A stretch of DNA of 64,000 nt. Origin: Streptomyces cathayae (GTDB lineage: Bacteria > Actinomycetota > Actinomycetes > Streptomycetales > Streptomycetaceae). Below, one piece after another: positions 1-7,328 of the stretch (positions are counted from its first letter, which is position 1; each line of letters starts with the position of its first letter). Made by a program: the position numbers and the translations under genes. The stretch covers positions 6,448,001-6,512,000 of the forward strand of contig NZ_CP121682.1 of assembly GCF_029760955.1 (NCBI RefSeq), read 5' to 3'. The notes beneath the pieces were generated by a model. That model had not been told where the DNA came from, ran no database searches, and worked only from the letters and a program-made list of their open reading frames with translations.

Positions 1-157
1 GGTGCTGGCTGATGGCCTGGCGGGACAACCCCAGGCCGTGCTTGGTCACCAGCCGTGTGCATATTTCGAACAGTGTCTGGCCGTCCCGTTCCGCCAGCTC
101 ATCGAGGATGCGCCGACGGGTCGGGTCGGCCAACGCCTTGAAGACGTCCTCCGCCAT
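1..157 (-). CDS. ArsR/SmtB-family winged-helix transcriptional regulator (3' part outside window)
   Basis: The 52 visible residues begin MAEDVFKALADPTRRRILD and continue with LSRQAISQH. This is the N-terminal half of an ArsR-type winged helix: helix 1 with ALADPTRR, then the recognition helix SRQAISQH. The protein should bind DNA as a dimer. Regulators with this ADPTRRRILDEL opening often control a neighbouring SRPBCC or VOC gene, which would lie to the left of the window. The ATG sits about ten bases from a perfect 11-bp-arm palindrome, so autoregulation is likely. The effector cannot be told because the C-terminal part is missing. Confidence 0.8.
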   Translation of the reverse strand, partial: MAEDVFKALADPTRRRILDELAERDGQTLFEICTRLVTKHGLGLSRQAISQH

Positions 158-166
158 GACCGACAC

Positions 167-192
167 GATAGGCAAGCGGCTGCTTGCCTATC
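167..192. promoter_or_regulatory. Perfect inverted repeat, likely ArsR-type operator
   Basis: GATAGGCAAGC and its exact reverse complement are separated by GGCT (11-bp arms, 4-nt spacer). The palindrome lies immediately upstream of the ArsR-type start codon and in the divergent region before the XRE-like gene. Perfect symmetry and position suit a dimeric repressor operator. The identity of the bound protein is inferred. Confidence 0.6.
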
Positions 193-332
193 AAGTCGGA
201 TGCGGAAGAGCGCTCGCGCGACGAGGTGAACGGCGCGCACATGCCTGGTCGCTGTACGTGGCTCGTCGGCGCATGTGGGCGGGACGGAGCATGTCGCTTC
301 GACGCGGAGCCACGTTGATGGGAGAGGCGGTG

Positions 333-788
333 ATGCACATGAGCGATCTGATGGGACGGGCTGCCGAAGAGCCCGGTACGGAGGAAGGCGAACGGGACGC
401 GGGAGCAAGCTCCGGCATTCTGCGTCTCTTCGGGCGTCAGCTGAAGCGGTTCCGGGTCCGGGTGGGCCCGGAACGGCCCGAGTTCTGTTCGACGACGGGC
501 TACTCGGCCTCGACGATCGCCGCGTACGAACAGGGCCGCCGGGTCCCGCCGCCGAAGTTCATCGACCAGGCGGACGAACTTTTGGACGCAGGCGGCGTCC
601 TCCAAGAGATGAAGGAGGAGGTCGCGCGGGCGCAGTATCCGGCGTTCTTCCGGGACGCGGCGCGGTTGGAGACGGAAGCGGTCGAACTGCACGTGTACGC
701 GAACCAGGCGGTGCCAGGACTGCTGCAGACGCGGGAGTACGCGCGGGCGGTGTTCGGCATGATGCGTCCGCGCTCGGCGAGGCGGTGA
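333..788 (+). pseudogene. Truncated XRE-family (Scr1/DUF5753-type) regulator
   Basis: An XRE helix-turn-helix is followed by the start of a DUF5753 domain. Recognisable pieces are GYSASTIAAYEQGRRVPP (HTH) and ARAQYPAFFRDAARLE and VPGLLQTREYARAVF (DUF5753). The start ATG is preceded by GGAGAGG. Full-length members are about 270-290 residues. This one ends at about 151 residues, and after GMMRP the family sequence would need a one-base shift (ALGEAV) before all similarity is lost, where IS-end-like DNA begins. I therefore read it as a gene cut by a mobile element. These proteins often pair with a small DUF397 gene, which is not seen here. Confidence 0.7.
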
Positions 789-827
789 ACGGGTTGGGTG
801 GCTACCGGGTTTCATTCGCAGTGCTCC

Positions 828-890
828 GGCCTTCAGACCGTGGGGGTGAAGCGAATCGTGTGACTGCGGCGCGGAGCGTCGCGGTGGCGT
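828..890 (+). repeat. IS605-type end remnant, copy A
   Basis: GGCCTTCAGACCGTGGGGGT is followed by AAGCGAATCG and GCGGCGCGGAGCGTCGCGGT. The same order of elements recurs about 200 bases downstream. CTTCAG loops followed by G-rich tracts are usual at the right ends (omega-RNA scaffolds) of actinobacterial tnpB elements. Confidence 0.45.
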
Positions 891-1028
891 TCCGGCGGAG
901 CCGGACAGTGCGGCCGCCGAGGGTGAGGCGGGGAACGGATGTTCCCGGCGACATCCGGTGTGGAGCGTTCGTACGCTCCTCGCATGCAGCTTCGGTACGC
1001 CTTCAGCGGATTCTTGCGAGGAACCCCG

Positions 1029-1090
1029 GGGCTTCAGCCCCGGGAGGAATCGCATCCTTGTGTCCCGCGGCGCGGAGCGCCGCGGTATCG
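1029..1090 (+). repeat. IS605-type end remnant, copy B, with hairpin
   Basis: CCCGGGGC and GCCCCGGG pair around TTCA (1025-1044). GGAGGAATCGCAT and GCGGCGCGGAGCGCCGCGGT follow. The block is a diverged copy of the one at 828. It could be a relic right end of an older element or part of the left end of the following tnpB element. Confidence 0.45.
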
Positions 1091-1224
1091 CTTGTGCGGG
1101 CCCGGCCGCGGAGCGGCCGGGTGTCGTGTCCGGTGGGGCCGTGCTGCTGTGCCGGTGTGGGTTCACTCGGCCGGGTGATGACGGGTGAACGTGCGGTGGC
1201 CGGCCGTACGGGTGTGTAGGTTCG

Positions 1225-2469
1225 GTGATCGTGAAGCTGGTGGTGCAGATCAGGCTACTGCCGACGCCCGTGCAGGCGGCGGCGCTGGAGGCGACCCTGC
1301 GCGCCTGCAACGAGGCCGCCACCTGGGTCGGCGAGGTCGCCTTCGCACACGGAGAGTTCAAGAACTTCGCGCTGCGCAAACTCACCTACGAGCAGGTCAA
1401 GTCACGGTGGGGCCTGGGCGCGCAGGCGGCCCAGCACACGATCAAGAAGACCTGCGACGCCTACGCCACCCTGCGGGCGAACCTGACGGCGGGCCGCCTG
1501 GGCCGCCCCGGCTCGGTCCGCCACCGCCGGGCCACCCAGAAGCCCGTCGTCTTCCGTCCCCTGGGCGCCCAGCCGTACGACGACCGGATGCTCTCGTGGC
1601 AGCTCGCCGAGCGGACGGTGTCGGTGTGGACCACCGGCGGGCGGATGAAAAACGTGGCGTTCACCGCCGTGCCGGAGCAGCTGGCCACCCTCGCCCGGTA
1701 CCGCAGGGGCGAGTCCGATCTCATCTGCCGGGACGGCAGGTGGTTCCTGAACGCCACCTGCGAGGTCCCCGAGGCACCGCTGAACACCGACCCGGTGGAC
1801 TTCCTCGGCATCGACCTCGGTGTTGTGAACATCGCCACCACCTCCGACGGCAAGATCATGGCCGGGCGCGGGCTCAACCGGATCCGGGCCCGGGAACGCA
1901 CGCTGCGGGCCAAGCTGCAGCGGAAGAACACCCCGTCCGCCCGGCGGCGGCTGAAGAAGCGCCGCCGCAAGGAGGCCCGGCGGGCCAAGGACATCAACCA
2001 CAAGATCGCGAAACATGTGGTGGCCGAGGCGGAACGCACCGGTCGCGGAATCGCCCTGGAAGACCTGACGGGCATCCGCGAGCGGGTACGGCTTCGCAAG
2101 CCCCAACGGGCCACCCTGCACTCCTGGTCCTTCCACCAGCTGGGCAGCTTCATCGCGTACAAGGCCCGCCGGGCGGGGGTACCGGTGGTGCACGTCGATC
2201 CGGCGTACACCTCCCGTACCTGCGCCGAATGCGGGCGCATCGACCAGGCGAACCGGGTCTCGCAGGCCCGGTTCGCGTGCCGGAACTGCGGATTCGTTGA
2301 TCACGCAGACCGGAACGGCTCCCGCAACATCCGCGCCAGAGCGTGGGAGTTGTGGCGACGCGGGGCCCCGTCAACGGCCCCCGCCCCGCCCCCGCGCCAG
2401 CGGGACGGGGCTGGACGCAAACGCAGCATCACCGCCAGTGATGCCCGTTGTGCAAGCCCAGGACTTTAG
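1225..2469 (+). CDS. tnpB: TnpB-family RNA-guided endonuclease / IS605 accessory protein
   Basis: The protein has 414 residues. It shows an N-terminal OrfB-type helical region and a split RuvC nuclease: GIDLG with D197, ALEDLTG with E279, and AD362 in HADRNGSRN. A zinc ribbon lies between the last two motifs with C333/C336 and C352/C355. All three RuvC acidic residues and all four cysteines are present, so it looks catalytically intact. TnpB proteins cut DNA guided by an omega-RNA made from the 3' end of their element. GTG 1225 is used; GTG 1231 is an alternative. The stop TAG lies inside the terminal hairpin. Confidence 0.85.
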   Translation: MIVKLVVQIRLLPTPVQAAALEATLRACNEAATWVGEVAFAHGEFKNFALRKLTYEQVKSRWGLGAQAAQHTIKKTCDAYATLRANLTAGRLGRPGSVRHRRATQKPVVFRPLGAQPYDDRMLSWQLAERTVSVWTTGGRMKNVAFTAVPEQLATLARYRRGESDLICRDGRWFLNATCEVPEAPLNTDPVDFLGIDLGVVNIATTSDGKIMAGRGLNRIRARERTLRAKLQRKNTPSARRRLKKRRRKEARRAKDINHKIAKHVVAEAERTGRGIALEDLTGIRERVRLRKPQRATLHSWSFHQLGSFIAYKARRAGVPVVHVDPAYTSRTCAECGRIDQANRVSQARFACRNCGFVDHADRNGSRNIRARAWELWRRGAPSTAPAPPPRQRDGAGRKRSITASDARCASPGL

Positions 2470-2480
2470 TCCCGGGTCCT
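2459..2480 (+). repeat. Right-end hairpin of the first tnpB element
   Basis: GGACT and AGTCC pair around TT, followed by CCGGGTCCT. The tnpB stop codon falls in the loop side. In this superfamily the right end forms the 3' scaffold of the omega-RNA, with the guide read from flanking DNA. Confidence 0.6.
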
Positions 2481-2568
2481 TGACTTGGCGAATCGTGGTC
2501 TGAGATGCGCAGGTCAGGAGCGCGTGGAGAATTCTTGTTGGCGGATCTTGAGAGGGCTGGTGGGCGAA

Positions 2569-2748
2569 TCACGGGGTTGGACGCTCACTGTGCTGCGTGA
2601 ATGTCGTGGTGAGGCGGTCCAGTGTCCGCGCCCCTGGGCGCAGGAGCGGCACCGCGACGTCGACCGAGGTGTCGGACTGCACTGTGAACCGGAAGGCCGG
2701 CAGCCCGTGCGTACAGAGATCGGGCGCGAGGGCCGGCGCCGCGGTCAC
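2569..2748 (-). CDS. Orphan short reading frame with good codon bias, possibly a gene remnant
   Basis: From a GTG the frame gives about 59 residues (VTAAPALAPDLCTHGLPAF... to a TGA). Third positions are strongly G/C, as in real genes here. The frame is open a further 60-70 bases upstream, overlapping the end of the glycosyltransferase in another frame, without a good start. It may be the 3' remnant of a gene lost when the tnpB element and its flanks rearranged, or a shifted C-terminal tail of the glycosyltransferase. I do not recognise a domain. Confidence 0.3.
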   Translation of the reverse strand: MTAAPALAPDLCTHGLPAFRFTVQSDTSVDVAVPLLRPGARTLDRLTTTFTQHSERPTP

Positions 2749-2756
2749 CTCGTCCT

Positions 2757-4286
2757 TCAGCCGCTCGCTCCCGGCCTGTTGAATCCAGGCCCGGCCTTCG
2801 GAGACGGTTCGTGGTCTCGGACATAGACGGTGACTCGCGCCCCGTTGACATGGGTTGTTCCGTGCTCGCGGAAGTGGCGCCGCAGGGTGCTTGTTTTCGC
2901 TTGCTCCTGCGGGTTGGTCGGCGAGTGCGCACCCGCCGGGTCGCGGACCGTGACGATTCGGTCGAATTCCAGCATGCGTGCCGCTATGTCTTGGGCGGGA
3001 AGCTCGACACCTGCAAGTGTGTTCGACGAAACGGGGTCCTGTGCCAGCGCCAGATCCGTCAGGAAACGGGTGTCCTCGGGGTTGGCCGCGGTCCAGATCC
3101 GGTGCTGGCCGGAGAGATAGAGCAGTCCGTCGCCGGTACGGCCCACCTCGCGTACGGTGGCGCCGATGGCGGTGACGTCATTGCTTCGGCTCTGGGGCGT
3201 CCTCAGCCAAAGGCCCGTCAGGACGAGTGCGGCCAGTACGGCAACCGCGGCCACTCCCGCAACCGCCGCGTTGCGGGACGACTTCCGCTGCTGGTGGAAG
3301 TGATCCATGCAGGCGCCCACCAGCAAGGCGATTCCGATGTTGCTGTAGAGCACGTACCGATCGACGAAGAGGGGCTTGACCAGCGAGGCGATCAGCAGCA
3401 GAAGGCACGGAAGCACAACGATCGGCACAGCCAGCACAGGGAGCCGCACGGGTCCCCTCGTCGCCACGGGCGCCAGGGCACACGCCACGCCCACGACCGC
3501 CGCGGCCAGGAATTCAGGAAGCCGCACCGGTACGTCGATCCAGGACACCTGCGCGGACTGCTCCGCACTGCGGACCGCCAGCGGCAACAGTCCGGCCACC
3601 ACGCTTGCGGCAGTCACGCCCCACGCCCTCAGCACCGGTCGCGGAACACGGGAGACGACCAGTGCGACGCCGTGTGCGACCAGGGCGAGAACCGCGAACT
3701 CATGGAGCAGGCAGGCCAGTAGCATGGTGCAGCCGTAGACCGCCCACCGCCATCGGGCGTGACGCGTGACGCCGACCACGAGCGCATAGGTGGCCCAGGC
3801 GACCAGGGCGCAGACCATGGCGTACGAGCGGCCTTCCTGCGTGTACTTCTGCACCTGAGGAAGGAGCGGAAACACCAGCCCGGCCAGCAGCCCGACACGC
3901 GGCCCCGCCAGACGCAGGCCCAGCAGCCCGACTGCGCTCGCCGCCGCGGACATCGCCAGCACGGACGGCAGCCGCAACGACAGCAGTCCTGCGCCGAAGA
4001 GACCGAAGATCTCATGCATCACGGCGTAGTGGAGGGCATGGACCAGATCGACATGCTGGGCGGTGAGCCATATCTGCGAAAGGTCGCGGTGCGCGAGCTG
4101 GTAGGTGACGGACTCGTCCCCCCACATGGTGTTCTTCCTGCGGATGCCCCAGAGTCCCAGAGCGATGGTCAGCAGCATGGGCGCGAGGACGACAACCGCT
4201 CGGGCCGGGCGCGGTGACGGCCGACGGACGGGTGGGGGAGCAGCGACCGTCTCGATCACGGCGGGCGCACGTTCATCAACGGACAT
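2757..4286 (-). CDS. GT39-like multispanning membrane glycosyltransferase
   Basis: The protein has 509 residues with about ten hydrophobic helices and a C-terminal extracytoplasmic part of about 130 residues. After the first helix comes WGDESVTYQLAHRD, matching the catalytic acidic loop of GT-C (PMT/ArnT-type) enzymes. PQVQKYTQEGRSYA resembles the conserved Y/R segment of the family. It should transfer a sugar from a polyprenyl-phosphate donor on the outer membrane face to an unknown acceptor. It is divergent from the two-component pair (128 bp between starts), which may control it. Confidence 0.75.
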   Translation of the reverse strand: MSVDERAPAVIETVAAPPPVRRPSPRPARAVVVLAPMLLTIALGLWGIRRKNTMWGDESVTYQLAHRDLSQIWLTAQHVDLVHALHYAVMHEIFGLFGAGLLSLRLPSVLAMSAAASAVGLLGLRLAGPRVGLLAGLVFPLLPQVQKYTQEGRSYAMVCALVAWATYALVVGVTRHARWRWAVYGCTMLLACLLHEFAVLALVAHGVALVVSRVPRPVLRAWGVTAASVVAGLLPLAVRSAEQSAQVSWIDVPVRLPEFLAAAVVGVACALAPVATRGPVRLPVLAVPIVVLPCLLLLIASLVKPLFVDRYVLYSNIGIALLVGACMDHFHQQRKSSRNAAVAGVAAVAVLAALVLTGLWLRTPQSRSNDVTAIGATVREVGRTGDGLLYLSGQHRIWTAANPEDTRFLTDLALAQDPVSSNTLAGVELPAQDIAARMLEFDRIVTVRDPAGAHSPTNPQEQAKTSTLRRHFREHGTTHVNGARVTVYVRDHEPSPKAGPGFNRPGASG

Positions 4287-4414
4287 CGACGGCAGGGCCT
4301 TTCAGCAGTGGAGAAGAAGTTCCGCCAGCGTGCCCGGACCTCGTTGACCGGTTGCTGATCCAACCTGACCGGCCGATCAGGAAGGCGGGCCGGCACTGTG
4401 CGAGGCTGCACCGC

Positions 4415-5095
4415 ATGCGCGTATTGGTGGTCGAAGACGAGGTGGACCTTGCCCACACCCTGCGCACCGGCCTGACCGCCGAGGGCTACAGCGTCGACCT
4501 CGCCCATGACGGCCGGCAGGGACTGTGGATGGCCCGTACCGGCGAATACGCCTTTGTCGTACTGGACTTGATGCTGCCCGGACTCAACGGCTACAAGGTC
4601 TGCGCCCAGCTGCGCCGGGAGGGGAACGCGACCCCCATCCTGGTACTCACCGCCAAGGACGGGGAGTGGGATCAGGCGGAGGCCCTGGACACGGGGGCCG
4701 ACGACTACCTGGCCAAACCCTTCTCCTACATGGTGCTCGTCGCACGGTTGCGGGCCCTGGTCAGACGAGCCGCCACGGTCGCCCCGCCCGTCCTCGCCGT
4801 GGGGGACCTCTCGTTGGACGTCGCTGCCCGGGTCTGCCGCCGGGCCGGGACCCGGGTCGACCTCACGCCCAGGGAGTTCGCCGTGCTGGAGCTGCTGGCC
4901 CGCCGGGCGGGCCAGGCGGTCTCCAAAGCGGATCTGCTCTACCACGCGTGGCCCGACGAGGCCGAGGATCCCAATCTGGTGGAGGCGCGTATCAGCTCTC
5001 TCCGCAAGAAGATGGACGCCGCATTCCAGCGGCAGTCCCTGCAGACCGTACGAGGAACCGGATACCGGCTGGTGGACGACCGTGAACGCGACTGA
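4415..5095 (+). CDS. OmpR/PhoB-family response regulator
   Basis: The protein has 226 residues. The receiver domain starts MRVLVVEDEVDLAHTLRTGL, with phospho-acceptor D51 in VVLDLMLPG, switch residue T80 and K101 in YLAKPF. The C-terminal winged helix includes LTPREFAVLELLARRAGQ and ends VRGTGYRLV. This ATG was chosen because the receiver fold begins exactly here; codons further upstream add nothing conserved. The gene overlaps the kinase start by 14 bases, showing translational coupling. The likely target is the divergent glycosyltransferase or its own promoter. Confidence 0.92.
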   Translation: MRVLVVEDEVDLAHTLRTGLTAEGYSVDLAHDGRQGLWMARTGEYAFVVLDLMLPGLNGYKVCAQLRREGNATPILVLTAKDGEWDQAEALDTGADDYLAKPFSYMVLVARLRALVRRAATVAPPVLAVGDLSLDVAARVCRRAGTRVDLTPREFAVLELLARRAGQAVSKADLLYHAWPDEAEDPNLVEARISSLRKKMDAAFQRQSLQTVRGTGYRLVDDRERD

Positions 5096-6542
5096 ACTGC
5101 GACGCCGCCGGTGGCCACGTTCGGTGCGAGCCCGCACGGCCCTGGCCGTTGCCTCGACCGCCGCCGTCATCCTGGCCGCCATGGGCTGGTGGGTACACCG
5201 CGACGTCTACCGCCAGAGCACGCAGATCGCCACCGAACAGGCCGTGCAACAGCTCTTGGCCCTCAGCGACCAGCTGAGGGAGGGAGTGGTTCCCGCTCGC
5301 GCGAGCGCCGTGCCGTACGAAGTCGTCGCGACCGGCCGACGCGCCGCCGTCGCCTACGGCGGAGGCATGGAGGACTTCGATCCCGGCACCCACCACGTGA
5401 TGCCCGCCGCGACCGGGGAAGGGTCGCCCAACTACGTCCGCATGCCGGTGAACCGTGACTACACCCCCGGGATCAGGGGCGACATGGCCGGCGAGAGGTA
5501 TCGGGTCCTGGCGGCCGACATCGAAGCCGATGAACTGAGCAGCGACGAGGTCGCCGCTCTGGGCATCGCCGCCGACGCCAGGATGCGGGTCTATGTGGTG
5601 GTGCTCCCGAGAGCGGCCGAGGAAATCACCGGGACCATCGACCGCCTGCTGCTGCGCGCCGGCCTCGTCGGCCTCGTGCTGATCGCCGCCATCGCCTACT
5701 TCACCGTCCGCATCGCGCTGCGGCCGGTCGAAGCCATCCGCGTCCTCACCGCCTCGGTCACCGCGAGCGACCCCCGCGAACGCGTCACCGTGCCCGCCAC
5801 GGGACACGAGATCACCGCCCTGGCCACCACCATCAACGCCACCCTTCAACGCCTCGACAACGCCGCCGCCCAGCAACGCCGCTTCGTCGCGGACGCCGCT
5901 CATGAACTGCGCAGCCCCCTCACCACACTGCTGGCCAGCCTGGAAGTCGCGCTCGCCTACCCGGAACGCACCGACTGGCCTGCGGCAGTCACCACTGCCG
6001 CACGACAGACCCGCCGCCTCCAGGCCCTCGCCGAGGACCTGCTCCTTCTCGCCCGCCTCGACACCCGCACCCCCACAGCCAGCCCCGAAACCGTCGACCT
6101 GACAGCCCTCGCCTCCCGGCTGACCGAGGAATACCCCCTCACCGAACGACCGTTGACCCTCACCTGCGACAGCACCGCCCCCGCACACGCACACGGAAAC
6201 CCCGACGAGTACGAACGGCTGCTGCGCAACCTCATCGACAACGCCGCCCGCCACGCCGCACACCGCATCCAGATCACCATCCGCACCCAGGACGCCTGGG
6301 TCGTCCTCACGGTGCACGACGACGGACCGGGCGTGCCCACCGAAGACGCCGAGCGCATCTTCGAACGCTTCGTCCGGCTCGACGACGCCCGCTCCCGCGA
6401 CCACGGCGGCACCGGCCTGGGCCTCGCCATCGCCCGCGACCTGGCCCACCGCCATCGAGGCACCCTCACCCTCGCTCCCCGGACCCTCGGAGCATGCTTC
6501 CAGCTACGCCTTCCCCGGGCCCCTGCCCCAGCCGGGAAATGA
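5082..6542 (+). CDS. Membrane sensor histidine kinase
   Basis: The protein has 486 residues with GTG start. Helices lie near residues 17-38 and 185-210 and enclose an extracytoplasmic sensor of about 145 residues. HAMP follows, then the HisKA box FVADAAHELRSPLTTL with H274. The ATPase domain has N387 in NLIDNAARHA, DDGPGVP and HGGTGLGLAIA. All phosphotransfer and ATP-lid motifs look intact. It is the partner of the preceding response regulator. The sensed signal is unknown. The gene ends against a fragment of another gene on the opposite strand. Confidence 0.92.
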   Translation: MNATELRRRRWPRSVRARTALAVASTAAVILAAMGWWVHRDVYRQSTQIATEQAVQQLLALSDQLREGVVPARASAVPYEVVATGRRAAVAYGGGMEDFDPGTHHVMPAATGEGSPNYVRMPVNRDYTPGIRGDMAGERYRVLAADIEADELSSDEVAALGIAADARMRVYVVVLPRAAEEITGTIDRLLLRAGLVGLVLIAAIAYFTVRIALRPVEAIRVLTASVTASDPRERVTVPATGHEITALATTINATLQRLDNAAAQQRRFVADAAHELRSPLTTLLASLEVALAYPERTDWPAAVTTAARQTRRLQALAEDLLLLARLDTRTPTASPETVDLTALASRLTEEYPLTERPLTLTCDSTAPAHAHGNPDEYERLLRNLIDNAARHAAHRIQITIRTQDAWVVLTVHDDGPGVPTEDAERIFERFVRLDDARSRDHGGTGLGLAIARDLAHRHRGTLTLAPRTLGACFQLRLPRAPAPAGK

Positions 6543-6544
6543 CG

Positions 6545-7297
6545 CGCTTCACCGCGGCAGCCCTTTCCCTCCTCGGGCAGCGCGGCGAGGACCGCGCCGA
6601 CGTCCGGGGTCAGGTCGGGCCGGACGGTCAGCAGGGCGCGCGGGCCGAGACCGGCGCGCACTGTGTCGAGGTTTTCCAGAGTGAGGCGGTGCCGGCGTGC
6701 GGCGTTGCGGACGTAGGTCTCCTCGAGGAACAGCGTCTGCCGTGCGGCGAGCAGGGTGCGCACGCGCGTCCAGAAGTCCTCGTCGGCCGGCTCCGTCACT
6801 TCCGCCTCGTCGAACTCAGCCGCGTAGGGCGAGGCCGTCAGCGGTTCCGGGAAGAGACCGAGTTCCCGTGTACGGGCCACGGCGTCCGCGCAGGGCCGGT
6901 CGCTGCCCACGTACACGTACTGGTCCCACCCGACGTGCACGGTGAACACATCCCCCACCTCCAGCCGGCACCAGGCGCCCTGGTCGCGGAGCATGGCCCG
7001 GACCAGTTCCAGGGCGACCGGAAGGGAGGCCTCGGCCCCGTCGTGGTAGCCGGTGAGGTCGGGCGGGAAGAGCCCGCCGAGGCCGTGCCCCTCAACCGGC
7101 GGCTCCACACCGAAGTGGACGAAGCCGGTGACCGCAGGTTCGCGGATCTCCAGCCGGTCGATGTCCGAGGCCTCCGCGAAGGCGGCGATCGCCGCCAGGT
7201 ACGCTGCTTCGACAGGTCCGTGGTCGCTGGCCGTGTCCTCGGCACCGGTGTAGTGGCCGTGCTGGTCGCGGTCGGCGGGGTCGTATTTGGTGATCCG
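6545..7297 (-). pseudogene. Remnant of a conserved hypothetical gene, broken at both ends
   Basis: The frame reads ITKYDPADRDQHGHYTG at its 5' end and runs through VAAYLAAIAAFAE-like and GWDQYVYVGSDRPC segments to AALPEEGKG. It resembles, from memory, longer Streptomyces proteins opening with KYDPADRD..G.YTG. There is no in-frame start: the TnpB element abuts the first preserved codons. At the other end the similarity stops near AALPEEG, about 25 bases from the kinase stop codon, and the frame then reads through the antisense of the kinase. I see it as a relic. The function is unknown. Confidence 0.6.
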
Positions 7298-7307
7298 TTG
7301 ACATCCT

Positions 7308-7328
7308 CCCCCTCCTCAAAGGAGGGGG
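7308..7328 (-). repeat. Right-end hairpin of the second tnpB element
   Basis: CCCCCTCCT pairs with AGGAGGGGG around a three-base loop that contains part of the tnpB TGA stop. Stop-in-hairpin is the usual arrangement in tnpB elements and marks the 3' scaffold of the predicted omega-RNA. Confidence 0.65.

Larger units (their letters stand above)
789..1224. other. Non-coding stretch of degenerate IS200/IS605-type ends
   Basis: No convincing gene is present in these 436 bases. They hold two related blocks, each with a CTTCAG-centred hairpin and a GCGGCGCGGAGCG segment. Both resemble the right end of the tnpB element at about 2.46 kb. They look like accumulated element ends between the broken XRE gene and the intact tnpB. 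Confidence 0.5.
1000..2482 (+). mobile_element. IS1341-type (IS200/IS605 superfamily) element carrying only tnpB
   Basis: The element consists of a tnpB gene and a hairpin right end, with no tnpA (Y1 transposase) nearby, so mobility would need a tnpA in trans. The right boundary is placed just after the GGACT-TT-AGTCC hairpin. The left boundary is uncertain because end-like sequences are repeated upstream. No target-site duplication is expected for this superfamily. Confidence 0.6.

Noticed and set aside
99..1385. Long minus-strand open frame over the XRE remnant and IS ends
   Set aside because: Composition is Arg/Pro/Ser-rich, typical of antisense frames in GC-rich DNA, with no motif and overlapping recognisable plus-strand coding.
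5957..7108. Continuous 383-codon minus frame starting inside the relic gene
   Set aside because: Only its first part resembles a protein; the rest is antisense of the histidine kinase, so the whole frame is not one gene.
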